Below are positions 35,772 through 44,761 of a DNA stretch of 64,000 bases, in pieces; within the stretch, counting starts at the first letter, position 1; every line of letters begins with the position of its first letter. This DNA comes from Bradyrhizobium sp. CCH5-F6. Lineage in GTDB: Bacteria; Pseudomonadota; Alphaproteobacteria; Rhizobiales; Xanthobacteraceae. Below the pieces are notes generated by a model. The model made no database searches, was not told the origin of the DNA, and worked only from the letters and a program-made list of their open reading frames with translations. The position numbers and the translations under genes are program-made. The DNA is taken from NCBI RefSeq assembly GCF_001556045.1, contig NZ_LSIC01000178.1:1-64000 (forward strand), in the 5' to 3' direction.

Positions 35772-36695
35772 TCAGCGCTTCGCCAGCGATTGCTCGATTC
35801 GCGCGACGATCGCCTGAGCCGAGAGGCCGGCGGCATCAAGCAGCGCCTCGCGCGACCCCGCACTCGAGGTCTTGCCACCCTGCTCCGGAATGCCGAGGCC
35901 TGTGACCGGCGGTCGCCGCGCATCGCCGGCGAACAGGCCAGCTACCAGGCTGAACAGGCCGCCGCGCAAGATGTGCTCTTCCAGAGTCACGACGAGCAAG
36001 GCGTCGCGCACGGCGTTTCGGATCGCAGTCTCGTCGAGCGGTTTCAGGCAGGAGACGCTGACGACACCGACGTCCCTGCCGCGCCCGGCGAGTTCGCCGG
36101 CAGCCTCCAGCGCGCGCGAGGCAATCGGCCCGGACGCGAGGATGACGACGTCCCGTCCGTCACGCAAAACCCGGGGGTGGCGCAGGTCGGTCACGGCGGC
36201 GCCGAGATTCGGCTCTCCCTGACGGCTGAGCCGCAAATAAGAGGGCTTGCCGCTTGTCGCGATCAGACGCGTCGCAGCCCGCACCTCGATGGGATCGCAA
36301 GGCACGAACACCTCGATGCCCGGCAGCATCGACATGATGCCTGCGTCCTCCAGCGCGTGGTGGGTGTAGCCCTGGCTCCCATAGGCATAGCCGGCGCCCA
36401 CTGCCACGACCTTGACGTCGGCACCGTGATAGCAGACGTCGTTGCGAAGTTGCTCAAGGCAGCGCAAGGTCGGAAAGTTGCCGATGGAGTAGATGAAGAC
36501 GGTCTTGCCCGAGAGTGCGATGCCGGCCGCGATCCCCGCCATGTTCTGCTCGGCAACGCCGACATTGAGATAGCGGTCGGGAAACTTCGCCGCGAACGGC
36601 TCCAGCACGGAGTAGCCGAGATCGCCGCAGAGCAGCCAGATGTCGGGATTCTCGCTTGCAGCCTTCGACAGCGTCTCGATGAACGTCGTCCTCAT
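35772..36695 (-). CDS. Transketolase-like C-terminal subunit
   Basis: This 307-residue protein holds the pyrimidine-binding and C-terminal domains of a thiamine diphosphate transketolase-type enzyme (FPDRYLNVGVAEQNMAG near 38, with the catalytic glutamate in the VAEQ motif; LEEHILRGGLFSLV near 240). The N-terminal half is the separate gene at 36692, which it overlaps by 4 bases. Two-gene transketolases occur both in pentose metabolism and in sugar-nucleotide loci. In this CDP-sugar neighbourhood it may attach a two-carbon unit to a keto sugar. Confidence 0.85.
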   Translation of the reverse strand: MRTTFIETLSKAASENPDIWLLCGDLGYSVLEPFAAKFPDRYLNVGVAEQNMAGIAAGIALSGKTVFIYSIGNFPTLRCLEQLRNDVCYHGADVKVVAVGAGYAYGSQGYTHHALEDAGIMSMLPGIEVFVPCDPIEVRAATRLIATSGKPSYLRLSRQGEPNLGAAVTDLRHPRVLRDGRDVVILASGPIASRALEAAGELAGRGRDVGVVSVSCLKPLDETAIRNAVRDALLVVTLEEHILRGGLFSLVAGLFAGDARRPPVTGLGIPEQGGKTSSAGSREALLDAAGLSAQAIVARIEQSLAKR

Positions 36696-37510
36696 GCGCC
36701 GACCTCGGCCAGGGCCTGCGCGAGCAGCTCATCCGAGGGCGAGCGATAGTGCCATTCGAGCTTGTTCTCCATGAAGCTCACGCCCTTGCCCTTCACGGTG
36801 TGGGCGATCACGACGGTCGGCCGGCCCGATGGCGCCGGCACATCGCTCAGCACGCGCTCGAGCGCGGCGAGATCATGACCGTCGATCTCCTCGACCTGCC
36901 AACCGAACGATCTCCATTTCTCGGCGAAGGGATCGAGGTTTAGCACTTCGGCAACCGAGCCAAAACTCTGAATCTTGTTGAAGTCGACGATGACACAGAG
37001 GTTGTCGAGCTTGTGATGGGGCGCAAACAGGATGCCCTCCCAGTTCGAGCCCTCGTCGCATTCGCCGTCGCTGAGCAGGCAGAACACGCGACTGCCGGCC
37101 CCTGCTGAGCGCGCCGCGAGCGCCATGCCGATCGCGATCGGCAGGCCATGGCCGAGCGAGCCCGTCGAAACCTCTACGCCGGGCACGGCGTGGCTGACAT
37201 GCCCGGTAAAGATCGAACCGTCGCGGCAATAAGTCTCGAGCTCGGTGAGGGAAAAGAAACCGCATTCGGCAAGCGTTGCGTACATGATCGCCGTGGCGTG
37301 GCCCTTGCTGAGCACGAAACGATCGCGGCTCGGGCTTTGCGGCTCCGCAGGATCGACGCGCAGGATCCGCGTGTAGAGTACTGCCAGGATGTCCGCCATC
37401 GAGAGGCAGCCGCCGATGTGGGAGGCCTTCGCGGCATGCACCATGCGCAAGGCGTGCGCACGAATCCGTCGCGCGAATTCTTTCGGCTCAGGAAGATTTG
37501 GTCGCGTCAT
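36692..37510 (-). CDS. Transketolase-like N-terminal (ThDP-binding) subunit
   Basis: This 272-residue protein is the thiamine diphosphate-binding half of the split transketolase. It has HIGGCLSMADI near 31, SKGHAT near 69, GSLGHGLPIAIGMA near 117, and the cofactor motif SDGECDEGSNWEG followed by DFNKIQ near 172. The start at ATG 37510 overlaps the end of the upstream epimerase gene by 23 bases, and the stop overlaps the C-terminal subunit. Together the two make 579 residues, shorter than a typical single-chain transketolase of about 660. Confidence 0.9.
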   Translation of the reverse strand: MTRPNLPEPKEFARRIRAHALRMVHAAKASHIGGCLSMADILAVLYTRILRVDPAEPQSPSRDRFVLSKGHATAIMYATLAECGFFSLTELETYCRDGSIFTGHVSHAVPGVEVSTGSLGHGLPIAIGMALAARSAGAGSRVFCLLSDGECDEGSNWEGILFAPHHKLDNLCVIVDFNKIQSFGSVAEVLNLDPFAEKWRSFGWQVEEIDGHDLAALERVLSDVPAPSGRPTVVIAHTVKGKGVSFMENKLEWHYRSPSDELLAQALAEVGA

Positions 37511-38405
37511 GCCACTCTACCGTCTCGCGTAGTCCATCATCCAACGGCACTTCGGGCTTCCAGCCCAAGGCAAGCATGCGCGAAACGTCCGCAGCCAGCA
37601 CCATAACCTGATCGGGCCGATACGCCAACTCGCCGAAGCCGAGAGCGCCGCCGGGGTCTACGAGATCGCGCAGCCGCGTCACCGTCTCGCGCAACGGCGG
37701 GGCGTCGGCGCTACCGACATTGAAGATGCCGCTCGCCGCTTCATGCGTGATCGCCAGCCGGAAAGCGCTCGCGGCATCTCGCGCGTGCAGAAATCCCCAG
37801 CGCTGCTCGCAGGGCGTCAGCGCCATATGGTCTCCGGAGCGCAAGTTCCGGATCGTGCTCGGAATCAGCCAGTGATCGGCATCCTTCGGACCGTAGGTCG
37901 AGAAAATCCTGAGCCAGGCGGCACGCAAACCGCGCTCCTCGCACAGACGCATCGCCATCGATCCGGCCGCGAGCTTGGCCATGCCGTACAACGTCGTCGG
38001 CCGTGGCACGTCGTCCTCCCGGATCGCGCGATCATAGGGGCCGTACTCCGCCTGCGATCCGGCCCCGACGAAGATCCTGGCGCCGGCCTCGGCCGCGAGT
38101 TCGGCGAGGCCCACCGTGTCGGCCACGTTGGCGGCCTGGACCGGGCTGTTGCGATCGCTGCCGGCGACGCCGCGCCAGGCCATGTGCACGACCGCGTCCG
38201 GGGCGAAGGCTGTCACCGCCCCGCGCAGCCCGTCCAGATGCTCCAGAGCGCCGGGAATCACCTGCAGACGGTCTTGGACCTCCCTGAGGCGCCAGGCGGC
38301 GCCTGGCGGCCGCAGCAGGACGGCCACCTCGTGCCCCCGTGCCACGAGGTCAGCAACGAGATAGGATCCCAGAAAACCGCTCGCGCCAGTCACGAAAATA
38401 CGCAT
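37488..38405 (-). CDS. NAD-dependent epimerase/dehydratase
   Basis: This 305-residue extended SDR has VTGASGFLGSYLV near residue 5, MAWRGVAG, the YGMAK catalytic pair, and RIFSTYGPKD near 170. It likely epimerises or reduces a nucleotide sugar at a keto position. ATG 38405 was chosen because it precedes the Rossmann motif directly; the frame is open for a further 28 codons. It leads the minus-strand epimerase-transketolase operon. Its place next to transketolase and CDP-glucose dehydratase genes suggests it acts on the branched product. Confidence 0.8.
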   Translation of the reverse strand: MRIFVTGASGFLGSYLVADLVARGHEVAVLLRPPGAAWRLREVQDRLQVIPGALEHLDGLRGAVTAFAPDAVVHMAWRGVAGSDRNSPVQAANVADTVGLAELAAEAGARIFVGAGSQAEYGPYDRAIREDDVPRPTTLYGMAKLAAGSMAMRLCEERGLRAAWLRIFSTYGPKDADHWLIPSTIRNLRSGDHMALTPCEQRWGFLHARDAASAFRLAITHEAASGIFNVGSADAPPLRETVTRLRDLVDPGGALGFGELAYRPDQVMVLAADVSRMLALGWKPEVPLDDGLRETVEWHDATKSS

Positions 38406-38570
38406 GCGCCCCGGGTAGATCAGCCACCGGAGCCCGTCAATGTCCCGTTGCGGAAGGTCCGTCGACCAGGAGCCGCGCTCCAGACCCATGGGACCGATCC
38501 GAACTTGATTATCCGGCCCACGCAGCTAAACGGGGGCTAGGATCGGGTTTGACGATACAGGGGTAGATGC

Positions 38571-39524
38571 ATGAGCGATTTCAGGCTGGCCATGGTTTCC
38601 GCAGGCTTCGAACACGGTGGAAATGTCACCCATCGCCACTTCGACGGCCATCCCGACCTGCTCGTCTACCCCTTCGAGTCTCAGCTCGGAAACCGGAACT
38701 TCAACGACTTCCTTGCCTCCGTCGAACGCGTCCAGTACCGTTACCCCGAATTCCCGGAAGGGCTGACGGCGATCGAGCTCTACGAGCAGATGATCGACGA
38801 GGAGTTGAAGACCTTCCTGCGCAAGCGCAACGGCTCGAAGTTCCGCGATGCGGACTGCGTGATGGACGAGAAGAAGCGCGTCGCCGAGTTCGCCCGGATC
38901 CTCGGCCAGCCGCCAATCTTCCGTCGCCAGGTGATCGAGGCCTTCTTTCGCGCGACCTTCACGGCCTGGGAGAACTACTACACCAGGCCGCGCCCGGGCA
39001 TGGTCCATGTCGGCTACTCGCCCGCCATCGGGATCGATGCAGATCGAATGGTGCGCGACTTTCCGAACATCCGTATCCTGCACATCGTGCGCAATCCGTT
39101 CTCGGCCTACCGCGACACCAAGCGTCGGCCGTTCCCGCAGCCTTTGACCAAATACCTGATCACCTGGAACATCTACCACTCGACGGTCGAGATGTTCGCC
39201 AGGATGTATCCGGAGAACGTGCGAATCTTCCGGTACGAGGACCTCGTTGCGGACAAGCGCAAGTTCATGACCGAAGCGGCCGAATTCATCGGCGTGCCCT
39301 TCGCCGACGCAATGCTCTATCCGAGCTGGAACGGCGTCGAGATCAAGGACTCCATCGCCCCTTGGGGAACCGTACTGAAGAGCACCAAGGACTACAACAA
39401 GGCTGTCATCGAGGAGCTCTCGGACGAGGAGCGCAGGCAGATCGCGCAGGGCACCGCGGCGCTCGCGCATCATTTCGGCTACGATCGGATCGACTATCTG
39501 AGCCCGCTCTATCGTGCTGAGTAA
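38571..39524 (+). CDS. Sulfotransferase-family protein
   Basis: This 317-residue protein resembles PAPS-dependent carbohydrate sulfotransferases. The 3-prime phosphate site is clear: ILHIVRNPFSAYRDTKRR near 164-181, followed by RYEDLVADKRKF near 222. The expected 5-prime phosphosulfate loop near the N-terminus is not canonical; the stretch AMVSAGFEHGGNVTHRHF stands where a P-[RK]-S-G-T-T type loop would be, while the following DGHPDLLVYPFES fits the family. The start is ATG 38571 after an AGGGGTAG site. It overlaps the next gene by 11 bases. Confidence 0.75.
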   Translation: MSDFRLAMVSAGFEHGGNVTHRHFDGHPDLLVYPFESQLGNRNFNDFLASVERVQYRYPEFPEGLTAIELYEQMIDEELKTFLRKRNGSKFRDADCVMDEKKRVAEFARILGQPPIFRRQVIEAFFRATFTAWENYYTRPRPGMVHVGYSPAIGIDADRMVRDFPNIRILHIVRNPFSAYRDTKRRPFPQPLTKYLITWNIYHSTVEMFARMYPENVRIFRYEDLVADKRKFMTEAAEFIGVPFADAMLYPSWNGVEIKDSIAPWGTVLKSTKDYNKAVIEELSDEERRQIAQGTAALAHHFGYDRIDYLSPLYRAE

Positions 39525-40404
39525 GATCGCGTTCTTCGAAGCCGACGATCGCCCCAACATGGCCGCCGATCGCGCGCGCCTCCTGCCCGAGCTGCGGCAG
39601 TATCTGCAATCCCTAGACCGCAACGCCGTTGTCATGCCGGCGCCCGGCGGCACGCTCGGCGCCTGCTACGATGTGGATATCTCCGGCGAAAAGCGCTTTC
39701 TGAAGACGCATCTGCCCGGTGCGAGCGCGCGGGTCAACCTCGCCAAGGAAGCCGACATCCTCAAGCAACTCTATGGCGACACGATCGTGCTCGATCGTTT
39801 CGAGATCCCGCTCGCAGATGGAGCTGCACGGCTCTCCCTCATGATGCCCGCGCTCACCCCGCTGACGGGCCCATTGAACCCCGCCGATGCCGCCGCGATG
39901 GCAGAGGCGTGCAGTCAGCGGCTCAAGGACTGGCGGCCCGATGGGCTTGCCTCGTTCGAACACTATTTGGCTTCCGCCGCCAAGGCAGTGCAGACGCTGT
40001 CGGACCGCGGCCTGCTGAAGCAGTCCGTCGCAGCGGAGACGCGCCGGCTGATCGCGCTGCTCGGCGACCGTCTTCCGGACTTGCCCGAGGCACTCTGTCA
40101 CGGCGATTTCGGGCCGAAGAACATCATGCTCCTGGGTGCCGCGCGGCGCATCATTGACTGGGAAGATGCATTCCGCGGCATCGCCGGCTACGACTACCTC
40201 TATTGGCTAACCTTTATGGAGAACCGGCCGTTCCTGCAAGAGGCCGCCTTCGGTCGAACCGGCCTTTCGCCCGACGTCGAGCGCGCCATCCTCGTGCTCG
40301 TGGTCCTGCTCAAATCCTATCTGGCGGTGTTGTCGGGCGAGCATCTGACGCACGCGATGTCGGCAGAGGATCGCATTGCCGAGATCCTCGATCTGCCGGT
40401 CTGA
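39514..40404 (+). CDS. APH/choline-kinase-fold small-molecule phosphotransferase
   Basis: This 296-residue protein is of the aminoglycoside phosphotransferase/choline kinase fold. The catalytic loop is CHGDFGPKNIMLL near 200 and the metal aspartate is in IIDWEDAFRG near 215. The N-terminal lobe has the nucleotide-binding lysine in KRFLKTHLPG. Such enzymes phosphorylate small molecules or sugars with ATP. The GTG start at 39514 lies inside the sulfotransferase gene, so the pair is coupled. Its TGA abuts the stop of the convergent rfbG gene with no base between. The substrate is unknown; antibiotic resistance is not implied. Confidence 0.75.
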   Translation: MLSKIAFFEADDRPNMAADRARLLPELRQYLQSLDRNAVVMPAPGGTLGACYDVDISGEKRFLKTHLPGASARVNLAKEADILKQLYGDTIVLDRFEIPLADGAARLSLMMPALTPLTGPLNPADAAAMAEACSQRLKDWRPDGLASFEHYLASAAKAVQTLSDRGLLKQSVAAETRRLIALLGDRLPDLPEALCHGDFGPKNIMLLGAARRIIDWEDAFRGIAGYDYLYWLTFMENRPFLQEAAFGRTGLSPDVERAILVLVVLLKSYLAVLSGEHLTHAMSAEDRIAEILDLPV

Positions 40405-41469
40405 TCAAGCTTGCGCGGTACCAGCGACCTGATCGAGCTGATCGAGCGAGAACCTGCGCAGGTCCCGCCCTTCGCGCAGCGCCTTGTACCACTCGACGGT
40501 CAGGCGAAGGCCCTGCGCCAGATCGAGTCGCGGCGCCCAGCCGAGCTCGCTCCGCGCCTTCGCGCAGTCAAGCCTGAGATAGGCGGCTTCGTGCGGATGC
40601 GGGCCGGCGTCTGCCATCCATCGCGCGCCGTCGCCCCACAGCGCGATCAGATGATCGACCACCGTCCCCACCGGCACCTCGCTTGCTGTATCCGGTCCGA
40701 AATTCCAGCCGCCGACGAAACGTTCATCGCTCGCCAGCCGCTCGACCAGCGAGAGATAACCCCGCACCGGGTCGAGCGCGTGCTGCCAGGGGCGCACCGA
40801 ACTGGGATTGCGGATACGCAGCGCTTCACCGGCGAGAAACGCCTGCATCGCATCCGGCACCAGGCGATCGCGCGCCCAGTCGCCGCCGCCGAACACGTTG
40901 CCGGCGCGCGCGGTCGCGACGCGCGCCGCATCGTTGGCGTTGAAGAAACTGTGGCGATAGGAATGCGTGACGAGCTCGGCACACGCCTTGCTGTTGCTGT
41001 AGGGATCGTCGCCGCCGAGACGGTCGCCCTCTCGGAAGGCGACACCCATGCCGTTATTCTCGTAGCACTTGTCGCTGGTGACGTTCAGGATCACCCGCAC
41101 CGAACGCAGATGCCGTGCGGCTTCCAGCACATGCACCGTCCCCATCACATTGGTCGCAAATGTCTCGACCGGCTCCTCATAAGAGGGCCTCACCAGCGCT
41201 TGCGCCGCCATGTGGATGACGATGTCGGGCTCGGCCTCCGCCATCGCAGCACGCAAGGTTTGGAGATCGCGAATATCGGCGAGGCGATGCTTGATGTCTT
41301 CGGCAATGCGCGCCGTAACGAACAGCGCGGATTGGTGTGTCGGCGGCAGCGCATAGCCGTAGACGTCAGCCCCGAGACGGCGCAGCAGTAGCGATGCCCA
41401 CGCTCCCTTGAAGCCGGTATGGCCGGTGAGAAAGACCTTCTTGCGGCGCCAGAATGCCGGATCCGTCAC
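40405..41469 (-). CDS. rfbG: CDP-glucose 4,6-dehydratase
   Basis: This 354-residue extended SDR converts CDP-glucose to CDP-4-keto-6-deoxyglucose, the branch point for CDP-dideoxy and branched sugars. It begins [20 protein letters not shown], the typical RfbG start, and has HMAAQALVRPSY near 84, NVTSDKCYEN near 128, the YSNSK catalytic pair near 155 and AGNVFGGGDWA near 186. GTG 41469 was chosen because it overlaps the rfbF stop as GTGA; an ATG at 41481 is possible but less likely. It is the partner of the rfbF gene upstream. Confidence 0.9.
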   Translation of the reverse strand: MTDPAFWRRKKVFLTGHTGFKGAWASLLLRRLGADVYGYALPPTHQSALFVTARIAEDIKHRLADIRDLQTLRAAMAEAEPDIVIHMAAQALVRPSYEEPVETFATNVMGTVHVLEAARHLRSVRVILNVTSDKCYENNGMGVAFREGDRLGGDDPYSNSKACAELVTHSYRHSFFNANDAARVATARAGNVFGGGDWARDRLVPDAMQAFLAGEALRIRNPSSVRPWQHALDPVRGYLSLVERLASDERFVGGWNFGPDTASEVPVGTVVDHLIALWGDGARWMADAGPHPHEAAYLRLDCAKARSELGWAPRLDLAQGLRLTVEWYKALREGRDLRRFSLDQLDQVAGTAQA

Positions 41470-42236
41470 CAGACCCTCCATTTGGCGCGATTGCCGGCCC
41501 ACTCACCCTCGAGGAAGTTACGATCGCGCAGCGAGTCCATCGGGTGCCAGAAGCCGTGATGCACATAGGCGCGCAGATCGTCGCCGCGCACGAGTTGCTC
41601 CATCGGCTCGCGCTCCCAGATCGTGTTGTCGCCTGCGATCAGTTCGCCGACCGATGGCGACAGCAGGAAGAAGCCGCCGTTGATCCACCCGCCGTCGTCA
41701 TTCGGCTTCTCCTCGAAATTGACGACCCGATCGCCCTCGATCGCGACCGCACCGAAGCGCTTGGCAGGCCGCACCACCGAGACGGTGGCGCGGCGCCCAT
41801 GCGCCTTGTGGAAGGCGATCTCGGCACCGAGGTCGATGTCAGCGACGCCGTCACCATAGGTAAGCGCAAAAAAGGAGTCGTCTTTGACGTAGGGCAGCAC
41901 GCGCTTCAGCCGGCCACCGGTCTGGGTGTCTTCTCCGGTATCCACCAGCGTGACCCGCCATGGTTCGGCGGTCTCGCGATGCACTTCCATCCGGTTCTCG
42001 GCGAGATGGAACGTCACGTCGGACATGTGCAGGAAGTAATTCGCGAAGTACTCCTTGATCATGTAGCCCTTGTAGCCAAGGCAGATCACGAAGTCGTTGA
42101 AGCCGTAATGGCTGTAGATCTTCATGATGTGCCAAAGAATGGGGCGTCCGCCGATCTCCACCATCGGCTTCGGCCGCGTGCTGGTTTCTTCCGCGATTCG
42201 GGTGCCCAGGCCTCCCGCAAGAATTACGACTTTCAT
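41466..42236 (-). CDS. rfbF: Glucose-1-phosphate cytidylyltransferase
   Basis: This 256-residue enzyme makes CDP-glucose from CTP and glucose 1-phosphate. It has [16 protein letters not shown] at 3-18, the sugar site [27 protein letters not shown] near 56 and the metal aspartate in [10 protein letters not shown] near 129. Sequence and length fit RfbF throughout. It is the first gene of the minus-strand rfbF-rfbG pair and overlaps rfbG by 4 bases. The 214-base divergent gap to the UDP-xylose synthase gene should hold its promoter. Confidence 0.93.
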   Translation of the reverse strand: MKVVILAGGLGTRIAEETSTRPKPMVEIGGRPILWHIMKIYSHYGFNDFVICLGYKGYMIKEYFANYFLHMSDVTFHLAENRMEVHRETAEPWRVTLVDTGEDTQTGGRLKRVLPYVKDDSFFALTYGDGVADIDLGAEIAFHKAHGRRATVSVVRPAKRFGAVAIEGDRVVNFEEKPNDDGGWINGGFFLLSPSVGELIAGDNTIWEREPMEQLVRGDDLRAYVHHGFWHPMDSLRDRNFLEGEWAGNRAKWRVW

Positions 42237-42450
42237 TCACCTGCTCCGAGCGGGGGCACGCTTCCCGCGTATTTCAGACGGCTTCTATACGAAGTGGCGG
42301 GACCTGGAAAATCTTCGGCCGCGAAGCCCTCAAAGATCTATAGGTATTTTGTTACCCAGATGCAAAGCTATTGGCGTTTCCGCCCGTAGCCGATACCACT
42401 CTGCCGGCCCATCCGGACGAGCCCCTCCCAAGACCCCGCTGGAACCGACC

Positions 42451-43413
42451 ATGCCGTTTGAAAACTACAGGAACAGCCGCATCCTCGTGACCGGGGGCGC
42501 CGGTTTTATCGGATCGCACCTCTGCGAGCGACTGCTGGACGGCGGGGCCGAGGTGGTGTCCGCAGACAATTATTTCACCGGCAGCCGGCGCAACATCGCC
42601 CATCTGATCGCGAATCCGCTGTTCGAGGCTGTCCGGCACGACGTCACCTTCCCGCTCTACATCGAGGTCGACGCGATCTTCAACTTGGCCTGCCCGGCCT
42701 CACCGATCCACTACCAGCGCGATCCCGTGCAGACCACCAAGACCTCGGTGCACGGCGCCATCAACATGCTGGGGCTCGCCAAGCGGCTCAAGGCGCGCAT
42801 CTTCCAGGCTTCGACCAGCGAGGTCTATGGCGATCCGCTGATCCATCCGCAGACCGAGGATTACTGGGGCAACGTCAACCCGATCGGCGTCCGTTCCTGC
42901 TACGACGAGGGCAAGCGCTGCGCCGAGACGCTGTTCTTCGACTATTGGCGTCAGCACGGCCTGCCGATCAAGGTTGCGCGCATCTTCAATACCTACGGCC
43001 CGCGCATGCAGCCAAATGACGGTCGCGTGGTGTCGTCCTTCATCGTCCAGGCGCTCAAGGGCGATCCGATCACAGTGTTCGGCGACGGCGGTCAGACTCG
43101 CTCGTTCTGCTATGTGGACGACCTCGTCGAAGCCATCATGCGGTTGATGGTGACTGCAGAGGACGTCACCGGCCCGATCAATCTCGGCAACAATTCCGAG
43201 TTCACCATCCGCGAACTCGCCGAGAAGGTCATCAAGCTCACCGGCTCGCGCTCCAAACTGGAGTTCAAGCCGCTGCCGCAGGACGACCCGCGTCAGCGCC
43301 AGCCCGACCTCGCCAAGGCAAAGGCGGTGCTGAACTGGGAGCCGAAGGTCGCACTCGAGGACGGCCTGAAGGAGACGATCGCCTACTTCAAGCATTCGCT
43401 CGACATCGCCTGA
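42451..43413 (+). CDS. uxs: UDP-glucuronate decarboxylase (UDP-xylose synthase)
   Basis: This 320-residue extended SDR decarboxylates UDP-glucuronate to UDP-xylose. It shows the NAD motif [16 protein letters not shown] at 13-28, [26 protein letters not shown], the TSEVYGDP hallmark and the YDEGK catalytic pair, all typical of UXS. ATG 42451 precedes this start; the longer frame upstream runs through the divergent intergenic region. It leads a run of plus-strand genes to 49601. UDP-xylose would serve one of the glycosyltransferases in the locus. Confidence 0.9.
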   Translation: MPFENYRNSRILVTGGAGFIGSHLCERLLDGGAEVVSADNYFTGSRRNIAHLIANPLFEAVRHDVTFPLYIEVDAIFNLACPASPIHYQRDPVQTTKTSVHGAINMLGLAKRLKARIFQASTSEVYGDPLIHPQTEDYWGNVNPIGVRSCYDEGKRCAETLFFDYWRQHGLPIKVARIFNTYGPRMQPNDGRVVSSFIVQALKGDPITVFGDGGQTRSFCYVDDLVEAIMRLMVTAEDVTGPINLGNNSEFTIRELAEKVIKLTGSRSKLEFKPLPQDDPRQRQPDLAKAKAVLNWEPKVALEDGLKETIAYFKHSLDIA

Positions 43414-43452
43414 CCTGCTCGCAACCGTCAGTGTCCGCAGCGAGCTTCGGCA

Positions 43453-44757
43453 ATGAGCGCACCGCCCGGCATCATCAGCGATTTGCGCGCCTACCTGGAC
43501 TCGAAAGCCGGGTTGACGACCCTGGTGCTGCTGCACAGTGCCGTCACCTGCCTGTCGCTGATCGAGGTCGCGACCTTCCAGCTCTCCATCGACTTCAACC
43601 CCAGGCGTTTGTGGATCGCGGTCATCGTTGCGACCGGCTTCTCCATCTTCTCGCTGCTGTTCGTCTCTGCCCGCTTCTGCTTCGGCTATTTCGTCGGGTT
43701 TTATTTCTACACGATGATCCTGGGTTTCCTGTGGATCGACGTCTTCTCCGCATACAGCTACCCGCGATTGCTCGCCGGAGTGTCGGCGGCCTTGGCGCTG
43801 CTGCTTTTCCTGATGCCCATGCTGTTTGTCAGAGCGCCGCTGCGGCCATTCGTGACGCTGTCAGATGCTCGGTTCGAGCGTCTGCTCACTCTCATCCTTG
43901 CAATCTCTGTGGCCGCGATCGCAGCGGGCGCGACCTACAATTTCCGGCTGGTTTCGATCTCGAACATCTATGACTACCGTGACACCCTCGAATTTCCGGG
44001 ACCGCTGCGATATCTGATCGGTTGGATTTCCAGCACGCTGCTGCCGTTCGCCTTCGCCTGCTACTGGCTGCTCGGCTATCGCTGGCGCGCCGTCCTGGTG
44101 CTGGTCCTGCTCCTGCTCTTCTATCCCATCACGCTGACGAAATTCGCGTTCTTCACCCCGGCCTGGTTGATCGCGCTGGCCATGCTATCGCGGCTTCTGG
44201 AGGCGAGACCAGCGGCCATCGTCTCGATTTTCGGTCCGATGCTGGTCGGGCTGGTGGTGATCTGGTTCACTGAGCCAAATCTGGGTAGCATTCCCGGCAA
44301 GTATTTCGACATCGTCAACATCCGGATGATCGCCACCCCGTCGGGTGCGCTCGACATCTACAATCATTTCTTCGCGAGCCATCCGCTGACCTGGTTCTGC
44401 CAGATCTCCGTCCTCAAGCCGCTGATGCATTGTCCCTACGGGGAGCCGCTCGCGGTGGTGATGCAGAACACCTACGAACTCGGCAATCTGAACGCCTCGC
44501 TGTTTGCGACGGAAGGTATCGCGTCCGTCGGCCCCTGGCTGGCACCGCTGACCGCACTCGCGGCAGGCCTCGTGCTGGCGCTCGGCAACCGCGCCTCCGC
44601 AGGCCTGCCGCCCCGATTCGTCCTGATGTCCGCCGGAGTGCTGCCGCACGTCCTGCTCAACGTCCCGCTCTCGGTCGCCATGCTCACCCATGGCACCGCC
44701 CTGCTGTTCCTGCTCTGGTACTTGATGCCCCGCAGCCTGCTCGAACCGAGGCCGTGA
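43453..44757 (+). CDS. Wzy-like membrane protein, candidate O-antigen polymerase
   Basis: This 434-residue protein has about ten to twelve hydrophobic segments and one larger soluble loop in its second half (about residues 270-340). That is the shape of O-antigen and capsule polymerases (Wzy), which link repeat units at the periplasmic face, but Wzy proteins share little sequence and no motif proves it. It follows uxs by 39 bases and precedes a glycosyltransferase by 4. A role in polymerisation is inferred from topology and position. Confidence 0.6.
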   Translation: MSAPPGIISDLRAYLDSKAGLTTLVLLHSAVTCLSLIEVATFQLSIDFNPRRLWIAVIVATGFSIFSLLFVSARFCFGYFVGFYFYTMILGFLWIDVFSAYSYPRLLAGVSAALALLLFLMPMLFVRAPLRPFVTLSDARFERLLTLILAISVAAIAAGATYNFRLVSISNIYDYRDTLEFPGPLRYLIGWISSTLLPFAFACYWLLGYRWRAVLVLVLLLLFYPITLTKFAFFTPAWLIALAMLSRLLEARPAAIVSIFGPMLVGLVVIWFTEPNLGSIPGKYFDIVNIRMIATPSGALDIYNHFFASHPLTWFCQISVLKPLMHCPYGEPLAVVMQNTYELGNLNASLFATEGIASVGPWLAPLTALAAGLVLALGNRASAGLPPRFVLMSAGVLPHVLLNVPLSVAMLTHGTALLFLLWYLMPRSLLEPRP

Positions 44758-44761
44758 CGCC

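Noticed and set aside
39514..40404. Antibiotic-resistance phosphotransferase
   Set aside because: The fold is shared by many small-molecule and sugar kinases, and the setting is a glycan locus; nothing points to aminoglycosides.
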